Source: Seohaeicola zhoushanensis (lineage in GTDB: Bacteria; Pseudomonadota; Alphaproteobacteria; Rhodobacterales; Rhodobacteraceae). From it: 64,000 nucleotides of DNA. The DNA lies in contig NZ_BNCJ01000006.1 of NCBI RefSeq assembly GCF_014656415.1, forward strand, positions 124,001 through 188,000, given 5' to 3'. Numbering within the stretch: the first letter of the stretch is position 1; each line of letters begins with the position of its first letter. Shown here in pieces: positions 7,808 to 17,205 of the stretch. A program made the translations under genes and the position numbers. The notes beneath the pieces were generated by a model that had not been told where the DNA came from, ran no database searches, and saw only the letters and a list, made by a program, of their open reading frames with translations.

Positions 7808-8584
7808 CTACCAGCGGCCGGTCGCGGCGCGCAGGGCAAGCGAGACACGATTGGCAAATGCACTGCGCCCGAGGCGCCCCTCGGCCACGCGGTGCGGTTC
7901 GGCCTCGGCCAGGGCGAGCACGGCGCCGGCCTGCCAGCCGGCGAGCAGTGCGGGCGCCGCCTCGCGCGAAACCGCGCCGCGCTTGGCGCGGGCGCGGTGC
8001 AGCCGGGCCAGCGCATCGCGGGCCAGCGCGCGCAGACCTTCGGGGGTGCCATCGAGCAAGGGCACCCGCCTACGCGCCGCCAGTTCCGGCACCGCCCGCA
8101 GCCAGTTCGCCACCCCGGCGGCATAGCCGAAATCACGCACCACGCCCTCCTCCGCCGCGCCCATCGAAGAGGCCGCCGCCCAGAGCAGCGCACCCGAGGT
8201 GCGGTCGATGTGGCGGGCGAAGTCGGCGGCATCCTCGAAGGGATCTTTGTATATATCCCAACGCCTTGCAGAGACCAACTCATCCAATGCCCTAGCAATC
8301 TCCGGCGAGATGGCGGCCGCCAGCGGCGTCACCACCTCGTGGCGGCGCACCTTGCCGCCGCCGGCGATTTCGCCAAGCGCGTCGCGCCACCATTGCAAGC
8401 GCATCTCTGCGATCATCTCCTCGGTCGTGACCCAGGGCGCGCGGGCGACCTCGACGTTCATCGCGTAGAGCGGGAAGAGCACGCGCCGCGCCGCCACCGG
8501 CGCAGCCATGACCGCGAGAAAGCGGTCGGGGTCGGCCTTCTGCACCAGCGCCGCGCAGGCGTTCAGATCGGCATCAAAGGCCAT
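7808..8584 (-). CDS. Squalene/phytoene synthase-fold protein, NDUFAF6-like
   Basis: A 258-residue protein of the squalene/phytoene synthase superfamily. Conserved blocks are AARRVLFPLYAMNVEVARAP, MRLQWWRDALGEI, DIYKDPFEDAADFARHIDRTSGALLWAA and RARVPLLDG-like segments. The two Asp-rich metal-binding motifs of true prenyl synthases (DxxxD) are absent: LYAMNVEVA stands where the first should be, and HIDRTSG where the second should be. This matches the NDUFAF6-like branch, whose mitochondrial members help assemble respiratory complex I, so a role in complex I assembly is more likely than terpene synthesis (inference). It lies 8 bp downstream of cimA and probably shares the cysS-cimA transcript. 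Confidence 0.8.
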   Translation of the reverse strand: MAFDADLNACAALVQKADPDRFLAVMAAPVAARRVLFPLYAMNVEVARAPWVTTEEMIAEMRLQWWRDALGEIAGGGKVRRHEVVTPLAAAISPEIARALDELVSARRWDIYKDPFEDAADFARHIDRTSGALLWAAASSMGAAEEGVVRDFGYAAGVANWLRAVPELAARRRVPLLDGTPEGLRALARDALARLHRARAKRGAVSREAAPALLAGWQAGAVLALAEAEPHRVAEGRLGRSAFANRVSLALRAATGRW

Positions 8585-8592
8585 GGCCCGGC

Positions 8593-10215
8593 TCAGACCT
8601 CGCAATCGCGCGCCAGTTTCCAGCGCATCGCATCCGAGAGCGCCTGGAAGCTGGCGTCGACGATGTTCGGCGAGACCCCGACCGTCGACCAGCGGCTGGC
8701 CTGCGAATCCTGGAAGTCGATGATGACCCGCGTGACCGCCTCGGTGCCGCCATTGGTGATGCGCACCTTGAAGTCGGTCAGGCGGACGTCCTCGATCAGC
8801 TCCTGATAGGGGCCGAGGTCTGTTTTCAGCGCCTGCCAAAGCGCGTTGACCGGGCCGTCGTCATGCAGGTCCTGCGGGTGCTCGTTCTTGAAGTAGCCGG
8901 TGCGCTTGGACCCATCGCGGAGCTGGACCGTCACCACCGCCTCGGATTCCACCACCACCTGACCCTTGGCGTTGCGGCGGCGCTCCGAGATCACGCGGTA
9001 GCGTTCTACCTCGAAATAATCGGGCAGCAGCCCCAGTTCCTCGCGCGCCAGCAGCTCGAAGCTCGCCTGGGCGGAGTCGTAGGCATAGCCCTCGTCCTCG
9101 CGCTCCTTCACCCGTTCGAGGATTCGCGACAGGCGCGGGTCGTCCTTGGGCACCTCGATCCCGGCATCGGCGAGGCGCTGGCGCAGGTTTGACTGCCCCG
9201 CCTGGTTCGACATCGGGATGATGCGGGTATTGCCGACCACCGAGGGGTCGACATGTTCATAGGTGCTGGGGTCCTTGAGGATCGCCGAGGCATGCAGCCC
9301 CGCCTTGTGCGCGAAGGCCGAGGCACCAACATAGGGCGCCTGGCGCATCGGCACGCGGTTCAGGATCTCGTCCAGCAGGCGCGAGATCTTGAGCAGGCCC
9401 TTGAGTTTCTCCTCGGGGATGCCGGTGTCGAACTGGCTGCGGTAGGGTTCCTTCAGCAGCAGCGTCGGTATCAGCGAGGTGAGGTTGGCGTTGCCGCACC
9501 GCTCGCCGAGGCCGTTCAGCGTGCCCTGGATCTGGCGCACGCCGGCATCGACCGCCGCGAGCGAACCCGCAACCGCGTTCTCGGTGTCGTTGTGGCAATG
9601 GATGCCGAGCCGGTCGCCCGGGATGCCGGCGGCGATCACCGCGCGGACGATCTCGGCGATCTCATGCGGCAGCGTGCCGCCGTTGGTGTCGCAGAGCACC
9701 ACCCAGCGCGCACCGGCCTCATGCGCGGCCTTCACCGCTTCCAGCGCATAGGAAGGGTTGGCCTTGTAGCCGTCGAAGAAATGCTCGGCGTCGAAGAGCG
9801 CCTCGCGGCCCTTGGCCACGATATGGGTGATCGAGGCGCGGATGTTCTCGGTGTTCTCGGGCAGCGTGATGCCAAGCGCGGTCTCGACGTGGTAGTCATG
9901 CGACTTGCCGACGAGGCAGACCGCCTGGGTATTGGCGTTCATCACCGCCGCCAGCACCTCGTCGTTGTCGGCGGAACGGCCGGCGCGCTTGGTCATGCCG
10001 AAGGCGGTCATGGTGGCGCGGGTCCTGGGCGCAGCCTCGAAGAAGGCCGAATCGGTGGGGTTCGCCCCAGGCCAGCCGCCCTCGATATAGTCGATCCCGA
10101 GGCCATCGAGCGCGGTGGCGATGCGCACCTTGTCCTGGGTCGAGAACTGCACGCCCTGGGTCTGCTGCCCGTCGCGCAGCGTGGTGTCATAGAGGGAGAG
10201 GCGTTCGCGGGTCAT
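8593..10215 (-). CDS. cimA: (R)-citramalate synthase
   Basis: A 540-residue member of the isopropylmalate/homocitrate synthase family that condenses pyruvate with acetyl-CoA to citramalate, the first step of the pyruvate route to isoleucine. It opens with [16 protein letters not shown]. The family HCHND motif ([14 protein letters not shown]), ERCGNANL and GLHASAIL follow. It has the long C-terminal LeuA-type allosteric domain (roughly 400-540). The extended length, [14 protein letters not shown] and [12 protein letters not shown] favour the CimA branch over LeuA or homocitrate synthase. The ATG overlaps the cysS stop by 4 bp. The regulatory domain suggests feedback control by isoleucine (family knowledge). 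Confidence 0.92.
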   Translation of the reverse strand: MTRERLSLYDTTLRDGQQTQGVQFSTQDKVRIATALDGLGIDYIEGGWPGANPTDSAFFEAAPRTRATMTAFGMTKRAGRSADNDEVLAAVMNANTQAVCLVGKSHDYHVETALGITLPENTENIRASITHIVAKGREALFDAEHFFDGYKANPSYALEAVKAAHEAGARWVVLCDTNGGTLPHEIAEIVRAVIAAGIPGDRLGIHCHNDTENAVAGSLAAVDAGVRQIQGTLNGLGERCGNANLTSLIPTLLLKEPYRSQFDTGIPEEKLKGLLKISRLLDEILNRVPMRQAPYVGASAFAHKAGLHASAILKDPSTYEHVDPSVVGNTRIIPMSNQAGQSNLRQRLADAGIEVPKDDPRLSRILERVKEREDEGYAYDSAQASFELLAREELGLLPDYFEVERYRVISERRRNAKGQVVVESEAVVTVQLRDGSKRTGYFKNEHPQDLHDDGPVNALWQALKTDLGPYQELIEDVRLTDFKVRITNGGTEAVTRVIIDFQDSQASRWSTVGVSPNIVDASFQALSDAMRWKLARDCEV

Positions 10216-11600
10216 TTCAGCGCCTCCAGCTTGGCCAGATCGAAGTCGGGACCAAGATCCCAGGTGCTGCCCGAGGCCGAATCCATCACGATGACCCCCG
10301 CCGCAGCGATACCGTCGCGCAGCGCGTCGGCGCGGGCGAAGTCGCGCGACTTGCGGGCTTCGGCGCGGGCTGCGAGCAGTTGTTCGATCAGCGCGGTAGT
10401 GCCAGCATCCACCGGCGACTCGGCAGCCCATTCGGGTGCGCTCTCGCCCAGCAGGCCGAGGAAGCGCAGGCTCGCGGCCAGCGCGGCACTCTCGCCCCGC
10501 GTCGACAGATCGTGCAGCGTGGCGATGGCCTCATGGGTGTTGAGGTCATTCGACAGCGCCCGCAGGATCGCCGGATCGACCTCGCCCGCGCCGGTGTCAT
10601 CGGTGGTCTGCTCATACCACTTGCGCAGGGTGCGGCGCGCACCGGCGGCCTTGGCCTCGGTCCAGTCCATCGGCTTGCGGTAATGCGTCGACAGGAAGAC
10701 GAAGCGGATCACCTCGCCCGGCACGCCCTGGTCCAGCAGGTCGCGCACGGTGAAGAAGTTGCCGAGCGATTTCGACATCTTCTTGCCCTCGACCTGGAGC
10801 ATCTCATTGTGCAGCCAGTAACGGGCGAACTGGCCCCTGGGGTGAGCGCAGCAGCTTTGCGCGATCTCGTTCTCGTGGTGCGGGAACTGCAGGTCGATGC
10901 CGCCGCCATGGATGTCGAAGCTCTCGCCGAGCAGCGCCAGCGACATCGCCGAACATTCGATGTGCCAGCCGGGGCGGCCACGCCCCCAGGGGCTGTCCCA
11001 GCCGGGCTGGTCGTCGCTGGAGGGTTTCCAGAGGACAAAGTCCATTGGGTCCTCCTTGTAGGGCGCCACCTCGACCCGCGCGCCGGCGATCATGTCGTCG
11101 ACCGAGCGGCCCGAGAGCTTGCCGTAATCGGCATAGGAGCGGACGCGGAACAGAACGTGGCCCTCGGCGGCATAGGCGTTGCCGTTGGCGATCAGGTCCT
11201 CGATCATCGCTATCATGCCGCCGATATGCTCGGTGGCCTTCGGCTCGCGGAAGCCAGCATCGGCGGAATAATCGACCCCAAGCGCCGCCATGTCCTGGTG
11301 GAACCAGTCCGTGGTGGTGCGGGTCAGCTCGTCGATGGCGATGCCGCGCTCGGCGGCTCGGTCGATGATCTTGTCCTCGACGTCGGTGATGTTGCGCACG
11401 TAGGTGACGTGCCCGGCGCCATAGACCTGCTTGAGCAGCCGGTAGAGCACGTCGAAGACCACCACGGGCCGCGCGTTGCCGAGGTGGGCGCGGTCATAGA
11501 CCGTGGGCCCGCAGACATACATGCGCACGTTGTCTGGGTCGATTGGAATGAATTCCTCTTTCGACCGGGTCCGGGTGTTATGCAGTCTGATCGTCGTCAT
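10212..11600 (-). CDS. cysS: Cysteinyl-tRNA synthetase
   Basis: A 462-residue class I synthetase that charges tRNA-Cys. The zinc ligand Cys30 is in [19 protein letters not shown], which also carries the HIGH-equivalent HLGN (39-42). Family blocks [14 protein letters not shown] and [12 protein letters not shown] (second zinc Cys) follow, then [11 protein letters not shown] (zinc His) and the KMSKS loop at 274-278. The start ATG at 11600 gives the normal MTTIRLHNT opening; a longer in-frame start has no support. It is first in the cysS-cimA-NDUFAF6-like operon. The 205 bp upstream hold its promoter region, where I recognise no specific site. Confidence 0.97.
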   Translation of the reverse strand: MTTIRLHNTRTRSKEEFIPIDPDNVRMYVCGPTVYDRAHLGNARPVVVFDVLYRLLKQVYGAGHVTYVRNITDVEDKIIDRAAERGIAIDELTRTTTDWFHQDMAALGVDYSADAGFREPKATEHIGGMIAMIEDLIANGNAYAAEGHVLFRVRSYADYGKLSGRSVDDMIAGARVEVAPYKEDPMDFVLWKPSSDDQPGWDSPWGRGRPGWHIECSAMSLALLGESFDIHGGGIDLQFPHHENEIAQSCCAHPRGQFARYWLHNEMLQVEGKKMSKSLGNFFTVRDLLDQGVPGEVIRFVFLSTHYRKPMDWTEAKAAGARRTLRKWYEQTTDDTGAGEVDPAILRALSNDLNTHEAIATLHDLSTRGESAALAASLRFLGLLGESAPEWAAESPVDAGTTALIEQLLAARAEARKSRDFARADALRDGIAAAGVIVMDSASGSTWDLGPDFDLAKLEALK

Positions 11601-11805
11601 GGTCCAAGTCCTCGCACATCGGCGCTGGCGCGGGCTTAGCAACTTGTTTCAGGAGAGAAAACGAAAGAAACCGGCCCGCTGGTGATCAGCAGGGAATAAT
11701 GCAGCAAATAATGATGCAGGTTGCTTTCATGGCCCCTCCTTACGCCCGGATCGACGCCCGATCAAGCGTCTTGCATGCGCGGCGCGGCTCTGCCAGCCTC
11801 GCGCC

Positions 11806-12150
11806 ATGAACCGTGATATCGTCAATGCCATCTGTTCCACATTCCCCGGCGCCGAAGTCTCGGACCCCTGGGGCGGAGGCCATGATGCCTGGAAGGTCGG
11901 CGGCAAGATGTTCGCCTGCATCGGCGCGGTGCTGCCGGGCGTCTCGGTCAAGACGCCCGACGCCGAAACCGCCCAGATGCTGATCGAGGCAGGCGTCGGC
12001 GTGAAGGCGCCCTATTTCCACCGCAGCTGGGTGAACCTGCCCTGGGGCACCGCCGAGGAGGAGCTGCGCCACCGGCTGGAAGTGGCCTATGACACGATCC
12101 GGTCGGGGCTGACGAAGAAGGTGCAGGGATCGCTGCCGCCGCGCGGTTGA
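11806..12150 (+). CDS. MmcQ/YjbR-family DNA-binding protein
   Basis: A 114-residue protein of the MmcQ/YjbR family (CyaY-like fold). The core reads FPGAEVSDPWGGGHDAWKVGGKMFACI, then SVKTPDAETAQMLIEAGVGV, and then SWVNLPWGT-EEELRHRLEVAYDTIRSGLTKK. Family members are small, monomeric and predicted to bind nucleic acid, but no function is established. The length is typical. It stands alone between the divergent cysS and a downstream aminotransferase on the same strand (54-bp gap), with which it could share a transcript. Confidence 0.85.
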   Translation: MNRDIVNAICSTFPGAEVSDPWGGGHDAWKVGGKMFACIGAVLPGVSVKTPDAETAQMLIEAGVGVKAPYFHRSWVNLPWGTAEEELRHRLEVAYDTIRSGLTKKVQGSLPPRG

Positions 12151-12203
12151 CATTCCCCCGCCGCTCGGACTGGATGCGCCCGGCATTCTGTCGGAGATCT
12201 GTC

Positions 12204-13376
12204 ATGCGCCTGTCCCCTCGTCTCACCAACCTGAACGGCGGCGGCTCGGACGGGTGGGAGGTGTTCTACCGCGCCCGCCAGATGATCGCGGCCGGGCAGA
12301 GTGTGATCGAGCTGACCATCGGCGAGCATGACGTGCGCACCGACCCGAGCATCCTCGGCGCGATGGACGCCTCGGCGCGGGGCGGGCACACCGGCTATGC
12401 CTCGGTGCCGGGCATCCCGGCCCTGCGCGATGCGGTGGCGGCGCGGGTCAGCGCGCAGAGCGGGGTGCCGACCACGCGCGACAATGTGCTGATAACGCCG
12501 GGCGGCCAGGCGGCGCTGTTCATGACCCACCACGCGGCCTGCGCCGAGGGTGCGCGGGCGCTGTTCATCGACCCCTATTACGCCACCTACCCCGGCACCA
12601 TCCGCTCGGTCGGAGCAGTGCCGGTGCCGGTTGCCGCGCGGGCCGAGAACGGTTTTCTGCCCCGCCCCGAGGTAATCGACGCGGCGGCCGAGGGCGCCAG
12701 TTCGCTGCTCATCAACTCGCCCAACAACCCGACCGGGGCAGTCTATGACCGTGCGACGATGGAGGGCATCGCCGCCGTCTGCCGTGACCGCGACCTCTGG
12801 CTGATCTCGGACGAGGTCTATGACACCCAGGTCTGGGAAGGCGCGCACCTGAGCCCGCGCGCCCTGCCCGGCATGTCCGAGCGGGTGCTGGTGGTCGGCT
12901 CGATGTCGAAGAGCCACGCGATGACCGGCTCGCGCATCGGTTGGATCGTCGGACCGGCCGAGGCCATCTCGAACCTGATCGCGCTCTCGACGGTGACGAC
13001 CTACGGCGTGCCGGGCTTCATCCAGGACGCCGCGCTTTTCGCGCTGGGGGCCGGGCTGGAGGAGCAGATCGCCGCGCCCTTCCGGCGGCGGCGCGCGCTG
13101 GCGCGCGAGATCCTCGGGCGGCAGAACACGGTGGGGCTGATCCCCTCGGGCGGGGCGATGTATCTGATGCTCGACATCCGCGCGACGGGGATGAACGGGC
13201 TGGCCTTTGCCTTTGCCCTGCTCGAGGAGGAGGGCATCGCGGTGATGCCGGGCGAAAGCTTTGGCCGGGCTGCGGCGGGGCATATCCGCGTGGCCATGAC
13301 CATCGAGGACAAGGCCTTTGGCGCGGCGCTGGAACGGCTTTGCGCCTATACGGCCCGGCGGGCGCAGGCGGCGTAA
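12204..13376 (+). CDS. Class I/II pyridoxal-phosphate aminotransferase
   Basis: A 390-residue fold-type I aminotransferase. The PLP-anchoring Lys is residue 236 in SMSKSHAMTGSRIGW. The SPNNPTG loop is at 172-178, SDEVYD at about 202-207 and the GHTGYASVPG substrate-loop motif at 61-70. The IGEHDVRTDPSILGAM opening is typical of the aspartate aminotransferase Ib branch, whose substrates range widely (aspartate, prephenate, aromatic amino acids), so specificity is left open. ATG 12204 was chosen because the preceding in-frame residues are not conserved. A second aminotransferase of the same superfamily but a different subgroup occurs at 25.4 kb. Confidence 0.88.
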   Translation: MRLSPRLTNLNGGGSDGWEVFYRARQMIAAGQSVIELTIGEHDVRTDPSILGAMDASARGGHTGYASVPGIPALRDAVAARVSAQSGVPTTRDNVLITPGGQAALFMTHHAACAEGARALFIDPYYATYPGTIRSVGAVPVPVAARAENGFLPRPEVIDAAAEGASSLLINSPNNPTGAVYDRATMEGIAAVCRDRDLWLISDEVYDTQVWEGAHLSPRALPGMSERVLVVGSMSKSHAMTGSRIGWIVGPAEAISNLIALSTVTTYGVPGFIQDAALFALGAGLEEQIAAPFRRRRALAREILGRQNTVGLIPSGGAMYLMLDIRATGMNGLAFAFALLEEEGIAVMPGESFGRAAAGHIRVAMTIEDKAFGAALERLCAYTARRAQAA

Positions 13377-13497
13377 ATCCTTTGCCAAGGCGCACGGCCG
13401 CGCGCATGATGGCGGGCAGGAGGCGGGCATACATTGCGCCCGCTGGCGGGTTTTCCGGGGCGCGCCGCGCCTGATCAATGACTTTCGAGGTGTTTCC

Positions 13498-14346
13498 ATG
13501 CCCTTCCTGATGCGGCTTGTGCTGGTGTTGACCCTGTTCGCCGGACCGGCGGCGGCGGATATCTGGCCGACCTATGACAACCCCTTCGTGAACGACCAAG
13601 CCGGGATCCTGCCCGACGAGAGCGAGGCGGCGCTGCGGGCGCAGCTGGAGCAGCTGAAGACCGATACCGGCATCGAGATGACCGTGCTGACGCTCAAGTC
13701 GCAGCGCGATTTTCAGCCGAACCTGTCGCTGGAGGAATTCGCCACCGGCATCTTCGACCGCTGGGGCATCGGCGACAGCGCGCGCAACGACGGCATCCTC
13801 GTGCTGGTGCTGCGCCAGGACCGGGCGATGCGGATCGAGCTGGGCAAGGCCTATGGCCGCGACTGGGACGGCGCGGCCGAGGACCTGGTCGACCGCAGCT
13901 TCCTCCCGGCCTTCAGGAGCTATGACTATCCCGGCGGCATCGCCACCGGCGTCAGCGACGTGATCGAGACCATCGCGCTGCCTTTCCAGGGCGGCACCGC
14001 TGCACCCTCGGGCGAGGGCAACGGGACCGGCTGGGGCATGGCGCTATTCGGCGGGATGGTGGCGCTGATGTTCTCGCGGGTCTGGCTGTCGCCGATCCTC
14101 GCGCGGTTCCGCAGCTGCGAGAACTGCGGCCAGCGCGGCGTGACGGTGCGCAACGAGGTGCTGAAACGCGCCAGCACCGTCACCTCCGGCGAAGGGCGCC
14201 GCACCGTGACCTGCCCGCATTGCGGCCATGTCGCCACCGCGCTCTACACCATTGCGCGCGAGTCCAGGGACCGGTCGGACAGTTCCTCGGGCGGCAGTTT
14301 CGGCGGCGGCAGCTCGGGCGGCGGCGGGGCCTCGGGGAAATGGTGA
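13498..14346 (+). CDS. TPM-domain (YgcG-type) membrane protein with zinc ribbon and Gly-rich tail
   Basis: A 282-residue envelope protein. It has a signal peptide at residues 1-20 (LMRLVLVLTLFAGPAAA). A TPM/DUF477 domain follows at about 25-165, with the family opening VNDQAGILPDESEAALRAQL and GIFDRWGIGDSARNDGILVLV. A hydrophobic segment GWGMALFGGMVALMFS lies at about 178-193. A predicted zinc ribbon with CxxC pairs (CENC about 206, CPHC about 235) comes next, and the tail is rich in Gly and Ser and ends GGASGKW. Gly-rich tails with a terminal Trp or similar are common in this family. TPM proteins are linked to photosystem II repair in plants and are uncharacterised in most bacteria. It is probably anchored in the inner membrane with the TPM domain in the periplasm. 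Confidence 0.82.
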   Translation: MPFLMRLVLVLTLFAGPAAADIWPTYDNPFVNDQAGILPDESEAALRAQLEQLKTDTGIEMTVLTLKSQRDFQPNLSLEEFATGIFDRWGIGDSARNDGILVLVLRQDRAMRIELGKAYGRDWDGAAEDLVDRSFLPAFRSYDYPGGIATGVSDVIETIALPFQGGTAAPSGEGNGTGWGMALFGGMVALMFSRVWLSPILARFRSCENCGQRGVTVRNEVLKRASTVTSGEGRRTVTCPHCGHVATALYTIARESRDRSDSSSGGSFGGGSSGGGGASGKW

Positions 14347-14568
14347 GCCGGCGGCTCGAAACCGACACCGCGCCGCAAACAGGACAGACGCCGCCGCGCC
14401 CGCGCTGAAACTGGAGCGCATCGTCGGGAGGCGTGATGCAGGGCGAGTTGAGCAAGATCAGCCTGGTCGTGCGCACCATCGGGGCGCAGCGGGGACGTGC
14501 CGCACGCGGGGCACCGCGCGGCTAGCGCCGTGCCGAATTCCCCCTTCTCCTGACATCGCGAGTCCGTC

Positions 14569-16119
14569 ATGAACGATTCCGTCAAAGTTTCCACTTCCGT
14601 CCGCAGCGGCGGGCGCGCCGCGCGCCGTGCCGCCCGCGCCGCCCCGCTGGCCGAGCACCTGCGCCCGGTGCGCGCGGGGCTGGCCGGCGGCACCTACAAC
14701 CCGCTGACCGAAGCGCAGATGGCGCGCATCCACCAGGCCGCGCTGGACGTGCTGGAACAGATCGGCCTCGCCGATACCCCCGAGAGTGGCATCCGCCACC
14801 TGACCGGCGCCGGCGCGGTGCTGAGCGAGGATCGCCGCATCCGCTTTCCCCGCGCGCTGGTCGAGGACACGCTGGCGCGGGCCAACCGCGAGATCGCGCT
14901 CTTCGGCCGCGACCCGGCGCATGACCTGGAGTTGTCGGGCACCCGGGTGCATTACGGCACGGCGGGCGCGGCGGTGCATATGGTCGATGTCGAAGGCCGG
15001 CGTTACCGCGAATGCACCGTGCAGGACCTGCACGACGCGGCGCGGATCTGCGACGTGCTCGACAACATCCACTTTGTTCAGCGTCCGATGGTCTGCCGCG
15101 ACATCCCCGACAATCGCGAGATGGACCTCAACACCATCTACGCCTGCTGTTCGGGAACGAAGAAGCACGTCGGGGTCTCCTTCACCGAGCCGGCCTTTGT
15201 CGAGGACGGGCTGAAGCTCTTGCACCTGATCGCGGGGGGCGAGGAGAAGTGGCGAGCGCGGCCCTTCGTCAGCAATTCCAACTGCTTCGTCGTGCCGCCG
15301 ATGAAATTCGCCACCGAAGCCTGCATCGTGATGGAGAAGCTGATCGAGGGCGGGATGCCGATCCTGCTGCTGAGCGCCGGTCAGGCCGGGGCCACCGCCC
15401 CTGCCCCGATCGCCGGCGCCATCGTGCAGGCGGTGGCGGAATGCCTGGCCGGGTTGGTCTATGTCAACGCGGTGAAGCCGGGGCATCCGGCGATCTTCGG
15501 CACCTGGCCCTTCGTTTCCGACCTGCGCACCGGCGCCATGTCGGGCGGGTCGGGCGAACAGGCGCTGCTGACAGCAGGCTGCGCGCAGATGCACCGCTAT
15601 TACGGCATCCCCGGCGGCGCGGCGGCAGGCATCGCCGATGCCAAGCTGCCCGACATGCAGGCCGGCTGGGAGCAGGCGATCTCAAACGTCATGGCGGGGC
15701 TGTCGGGCCTGAACATGATCTACGAGGCGGCCGGGATGCACGCTTCGCTGCTCGGCTTCTGCCACGAATCGCTGATCCTGGGCGACGACCTGATCGGCCA
15801 AGCGCTGCGCTGCGTGCGCGGGATCGAGGTGGACGAGGACTCGCTCTCGGTCGAGACGATCCGGGCGACCTGCCTTGGCGGGCCGGGGCATTTCCTCGGC
15901 TCCGACCAGACGCTGGCGCGGATGCAGACCGATTACATCTATCCCCACCTCGCCGACCGCACCTCGCCCAAGGAATGGGACGAGAAGGGCAAGCCGGACC
16001 TGATCGAGAAGGCCACCGCGCGCAAGGAGCAGATCCTGCGCGAACGGGCCCGCGCGCGGTTCGACCCGGTCACCGACGCGGCGATCCGGGCGGCGTTCCG
16101 CATTCACCTGCCGGGATGA
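14569..16119 (+). CDS. Trimethylamine methyltransferase (MttB) family protein, non-pyrrolysine type
   Basis: A 516-residue member of the MttB/COG5598 superfamily, which moves methyl groups from methylated amines to a corrinoid protein. The N-terminus (residues 1-40) is Arg/Ala-rich. The core has LTEAQMARIHQAALDVLEQIG, VHYGTAGAAVHMVD, RPFVSNSNCFVVPPMKF and MSGGSGEQALLTAGCAQMHRYYGIP. The reading frame is continuous, with no in-frame amber codon, so the pyrrolysine of archaeal MttB is absent; such members act on betaines rather than trimethylamine where known (MtgB, MtpB, MtcB). No corrinoid-binding protein, reactivase or methyltransferase partner is encoded nearby. The substrate is therefore unknown. 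The 222 bp upstream hold nothing recognisable. Confidence 0.88.
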   Translation: MNDSVKVSTSVRSGGRAARRAARAAPLAEHLRPVRAGLAGGTYNPLTEAQMARIHQAALDVLEQIGLADTPESGIRHLTGAGAVLSEDRRIRFPRALVEDTLARANREIALFGRDPAHDLELSGTRVHYGTAGAAVHMVDVEGRRYRECTVQDLHDAARICDVLDNIHFVQRPMVCRDIPDNREMDLNTIYACCSGTKKHVGVSFTEPAFVEDGLKLLHLIAGGEEKWRARPFVSNSNCFVVPPMKFATEACIVMEKLIEGGMPILLLSAGQAGATAPAPIAGAIVQAVAECLAGLVYVNAVKPGHPAIFGTWPFVSDLRTGAMSGGSGEQALLTAGCAQMHRYYGIPGGAAAGIADAKLPDMQAGWEQAISNVMAGLSGLNMIYEAAGMHASLLGFCHESLILGDDLIGQALRCVRGIEVDEDSLSVETIRATCLGGPGHFLGSDQTLARMQTDYIYPHLADRTSPKEWDEKGKPDLIEKATARKEQILRERARARFDPVTDAAIRAAFRIHLPG

Positions 16120-16161
16120 GCCAACGGCGGGACCGGCGGACCGGCCGGCCCCGCCCGCGGT

Positions 16162-17076
16162 TCAGAAGATGAAATCGCCCCGGCCCAGGTCTGCCAGGTC
16201 GGTGTTCAGCAGGGTGATCGTGGTGCCGGCATGATCGTCTATCACCACGTCGGCCCCCACCTGTGTCGCGTGGTTGTTCCGCAGATCGAACAGACCGGTG
16301 ATCCGGGTGACACCGGACAGGTCGATCTTCTCGCCTTTGAGGTTGGTGTTGAAGTCGGTGATGGTGTCGTCACCGCCCCTGTTGAAGAAGACGAACTTGT
16401 CGGCGCCACGGCCGCCCGACAGCCGGTCGTCTCCGATGCCGCCGATCAGGATATCGAATCCGGCCCCGCCAAGCAGGATGTCCGCCCCCTGTTCGCCGCG
16501 CAGCTCGTCATTGCCGTTGCCGCCGGCAAGCTTGTCCTTGCCCCGACCACCGAAGGCGGTGTCATTGCCATCGCCGAGGAAGATCCTGTCATTGCCGCCA
16601 CCGGCATGGATCGTGTCATTGCCCCTCGGGTTGAAGGCCACGCCGTCGCCGACCAGCGTATCGCTCCAGGCCACGTCCCTGGCATTGCCGAGGGTGATGT
16701 CCCAGTCCCGCAGCAGCAGGAAGGTCTCGATCGCCGCGGGCTGGCTCTCGAGCAGATCCGAAATGATGATGGGCGAGAAGGTCGCCATGTCGACGTTGAC
16801 ATTCGTGAAGGAGAAGCTGCCGAGGCCGGAGCTCACGTCGATGGTGCTGACGACGCCGCCGTTGACGTATGGAATGCCCTGATACTGGGTATAGCTGAAC
16901 CCCGTGCCGTTCACCGTCACGGTGACGAGGGCGCCGCCATAGCTGCCCGAGAGGCTGAAGGAGGTCGCGGACGCCCCCGGAATGACCGTGCCTTCGGTCG
17001 TAATGAAGTCGATGACGCCGAAGAGGTCGTCGAAACTGTAGGGCCCGCTGGCGGGCAATGAAACTGTAATGGCCAA
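16162..17076 (-). CDS. RTX-type calcium-binding secreted protein (304 aa)
   Basis: A 304-residue protein with no classical signal peptide. Residues 1-145 are Ser/Thr/Gly-rich with little recognisable content. Residues about 150-222 hold roughly eight glycine-rich nonapeptides of the GGxGxDxLx type (for example GGGNDRIFL, GGNGNDELR, GGAGFDILI, GGRGADKFV), which fold into a calcium-binding beta-roll. The C-terminus has DTITDFN...KIDLSG and ends DLGRGDFIF, resembling the uncleaved type I secretion signals of RTX proteins. Secretion by an ABC/HlyD/TolC exporter is expected, but no such genes are in the window. Catalytic motifs are absent, so it may be a structural or adhesive surface protein. It is convergent with the MttB-like gene. 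Confidence 0.85.
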   Translation of the reverse strand: MAITVSLPASGPYSFDDLFGVIDFITTEGTVIPGASATSFSLSGSYGGALVTVTVNGTGFSYTQYQGIPYVNGGVVSTIDVSSGLGSFSFTNVNVDMATFSPIIISDLLESQPAAIETFLLLRDWDITLGNARDVAWSDTLVGDGVAFNPRGNDTIHAGGGNDRIFLGDGNDTAFGGRGKDKLAGGNGNDELRGEQGADILLGGAGFDILIGGIGDDRLSGGRGADKFVFFNRGGDDTITDFNTNLKGEKIDLSGVTRITGLFDLRNNHATQVGADVVIDDHAGTTITLLNTDLADLGRGDFIF

Positions 17077-17175
17077 TTATCTGATCCCCGTGAAAAATAC
17101 GAATCTGTAGCGGGAAGCTTGGAGGCAATGACGCCAGCAGGCAAACGCTAATGCCGCGCGGCGTGGGCCATCGCC

Positions 17176-17205
17176 AAATAAAAACGGAGGGCCGAGGCCC
17201 TCCGT
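17176..17205 (-). terminator. Intrinsic terminator downstream of nrdJ
   Basis: On the minus strand a perfect 8-bp stem (ACGGAGGG pairing with CCCTCCGT, 17184-17205) is followed by a T-rich run TTTTATTTGG. This is a good rho-independent terminator for transcripts coming from nrdJ, whose stop lies 270 bp upstream. It is in the wrong orientation for the RTX gene that starts at 17076. Confidence 0.7.

Noticed and set aside
14569-16119. Pyrrolysine-containing trimethylamine methyltransferase
   Set aside because: The frame is uninterrupted by amber codons and no pyl genes are present; this is the non-pyrrolysine branch.
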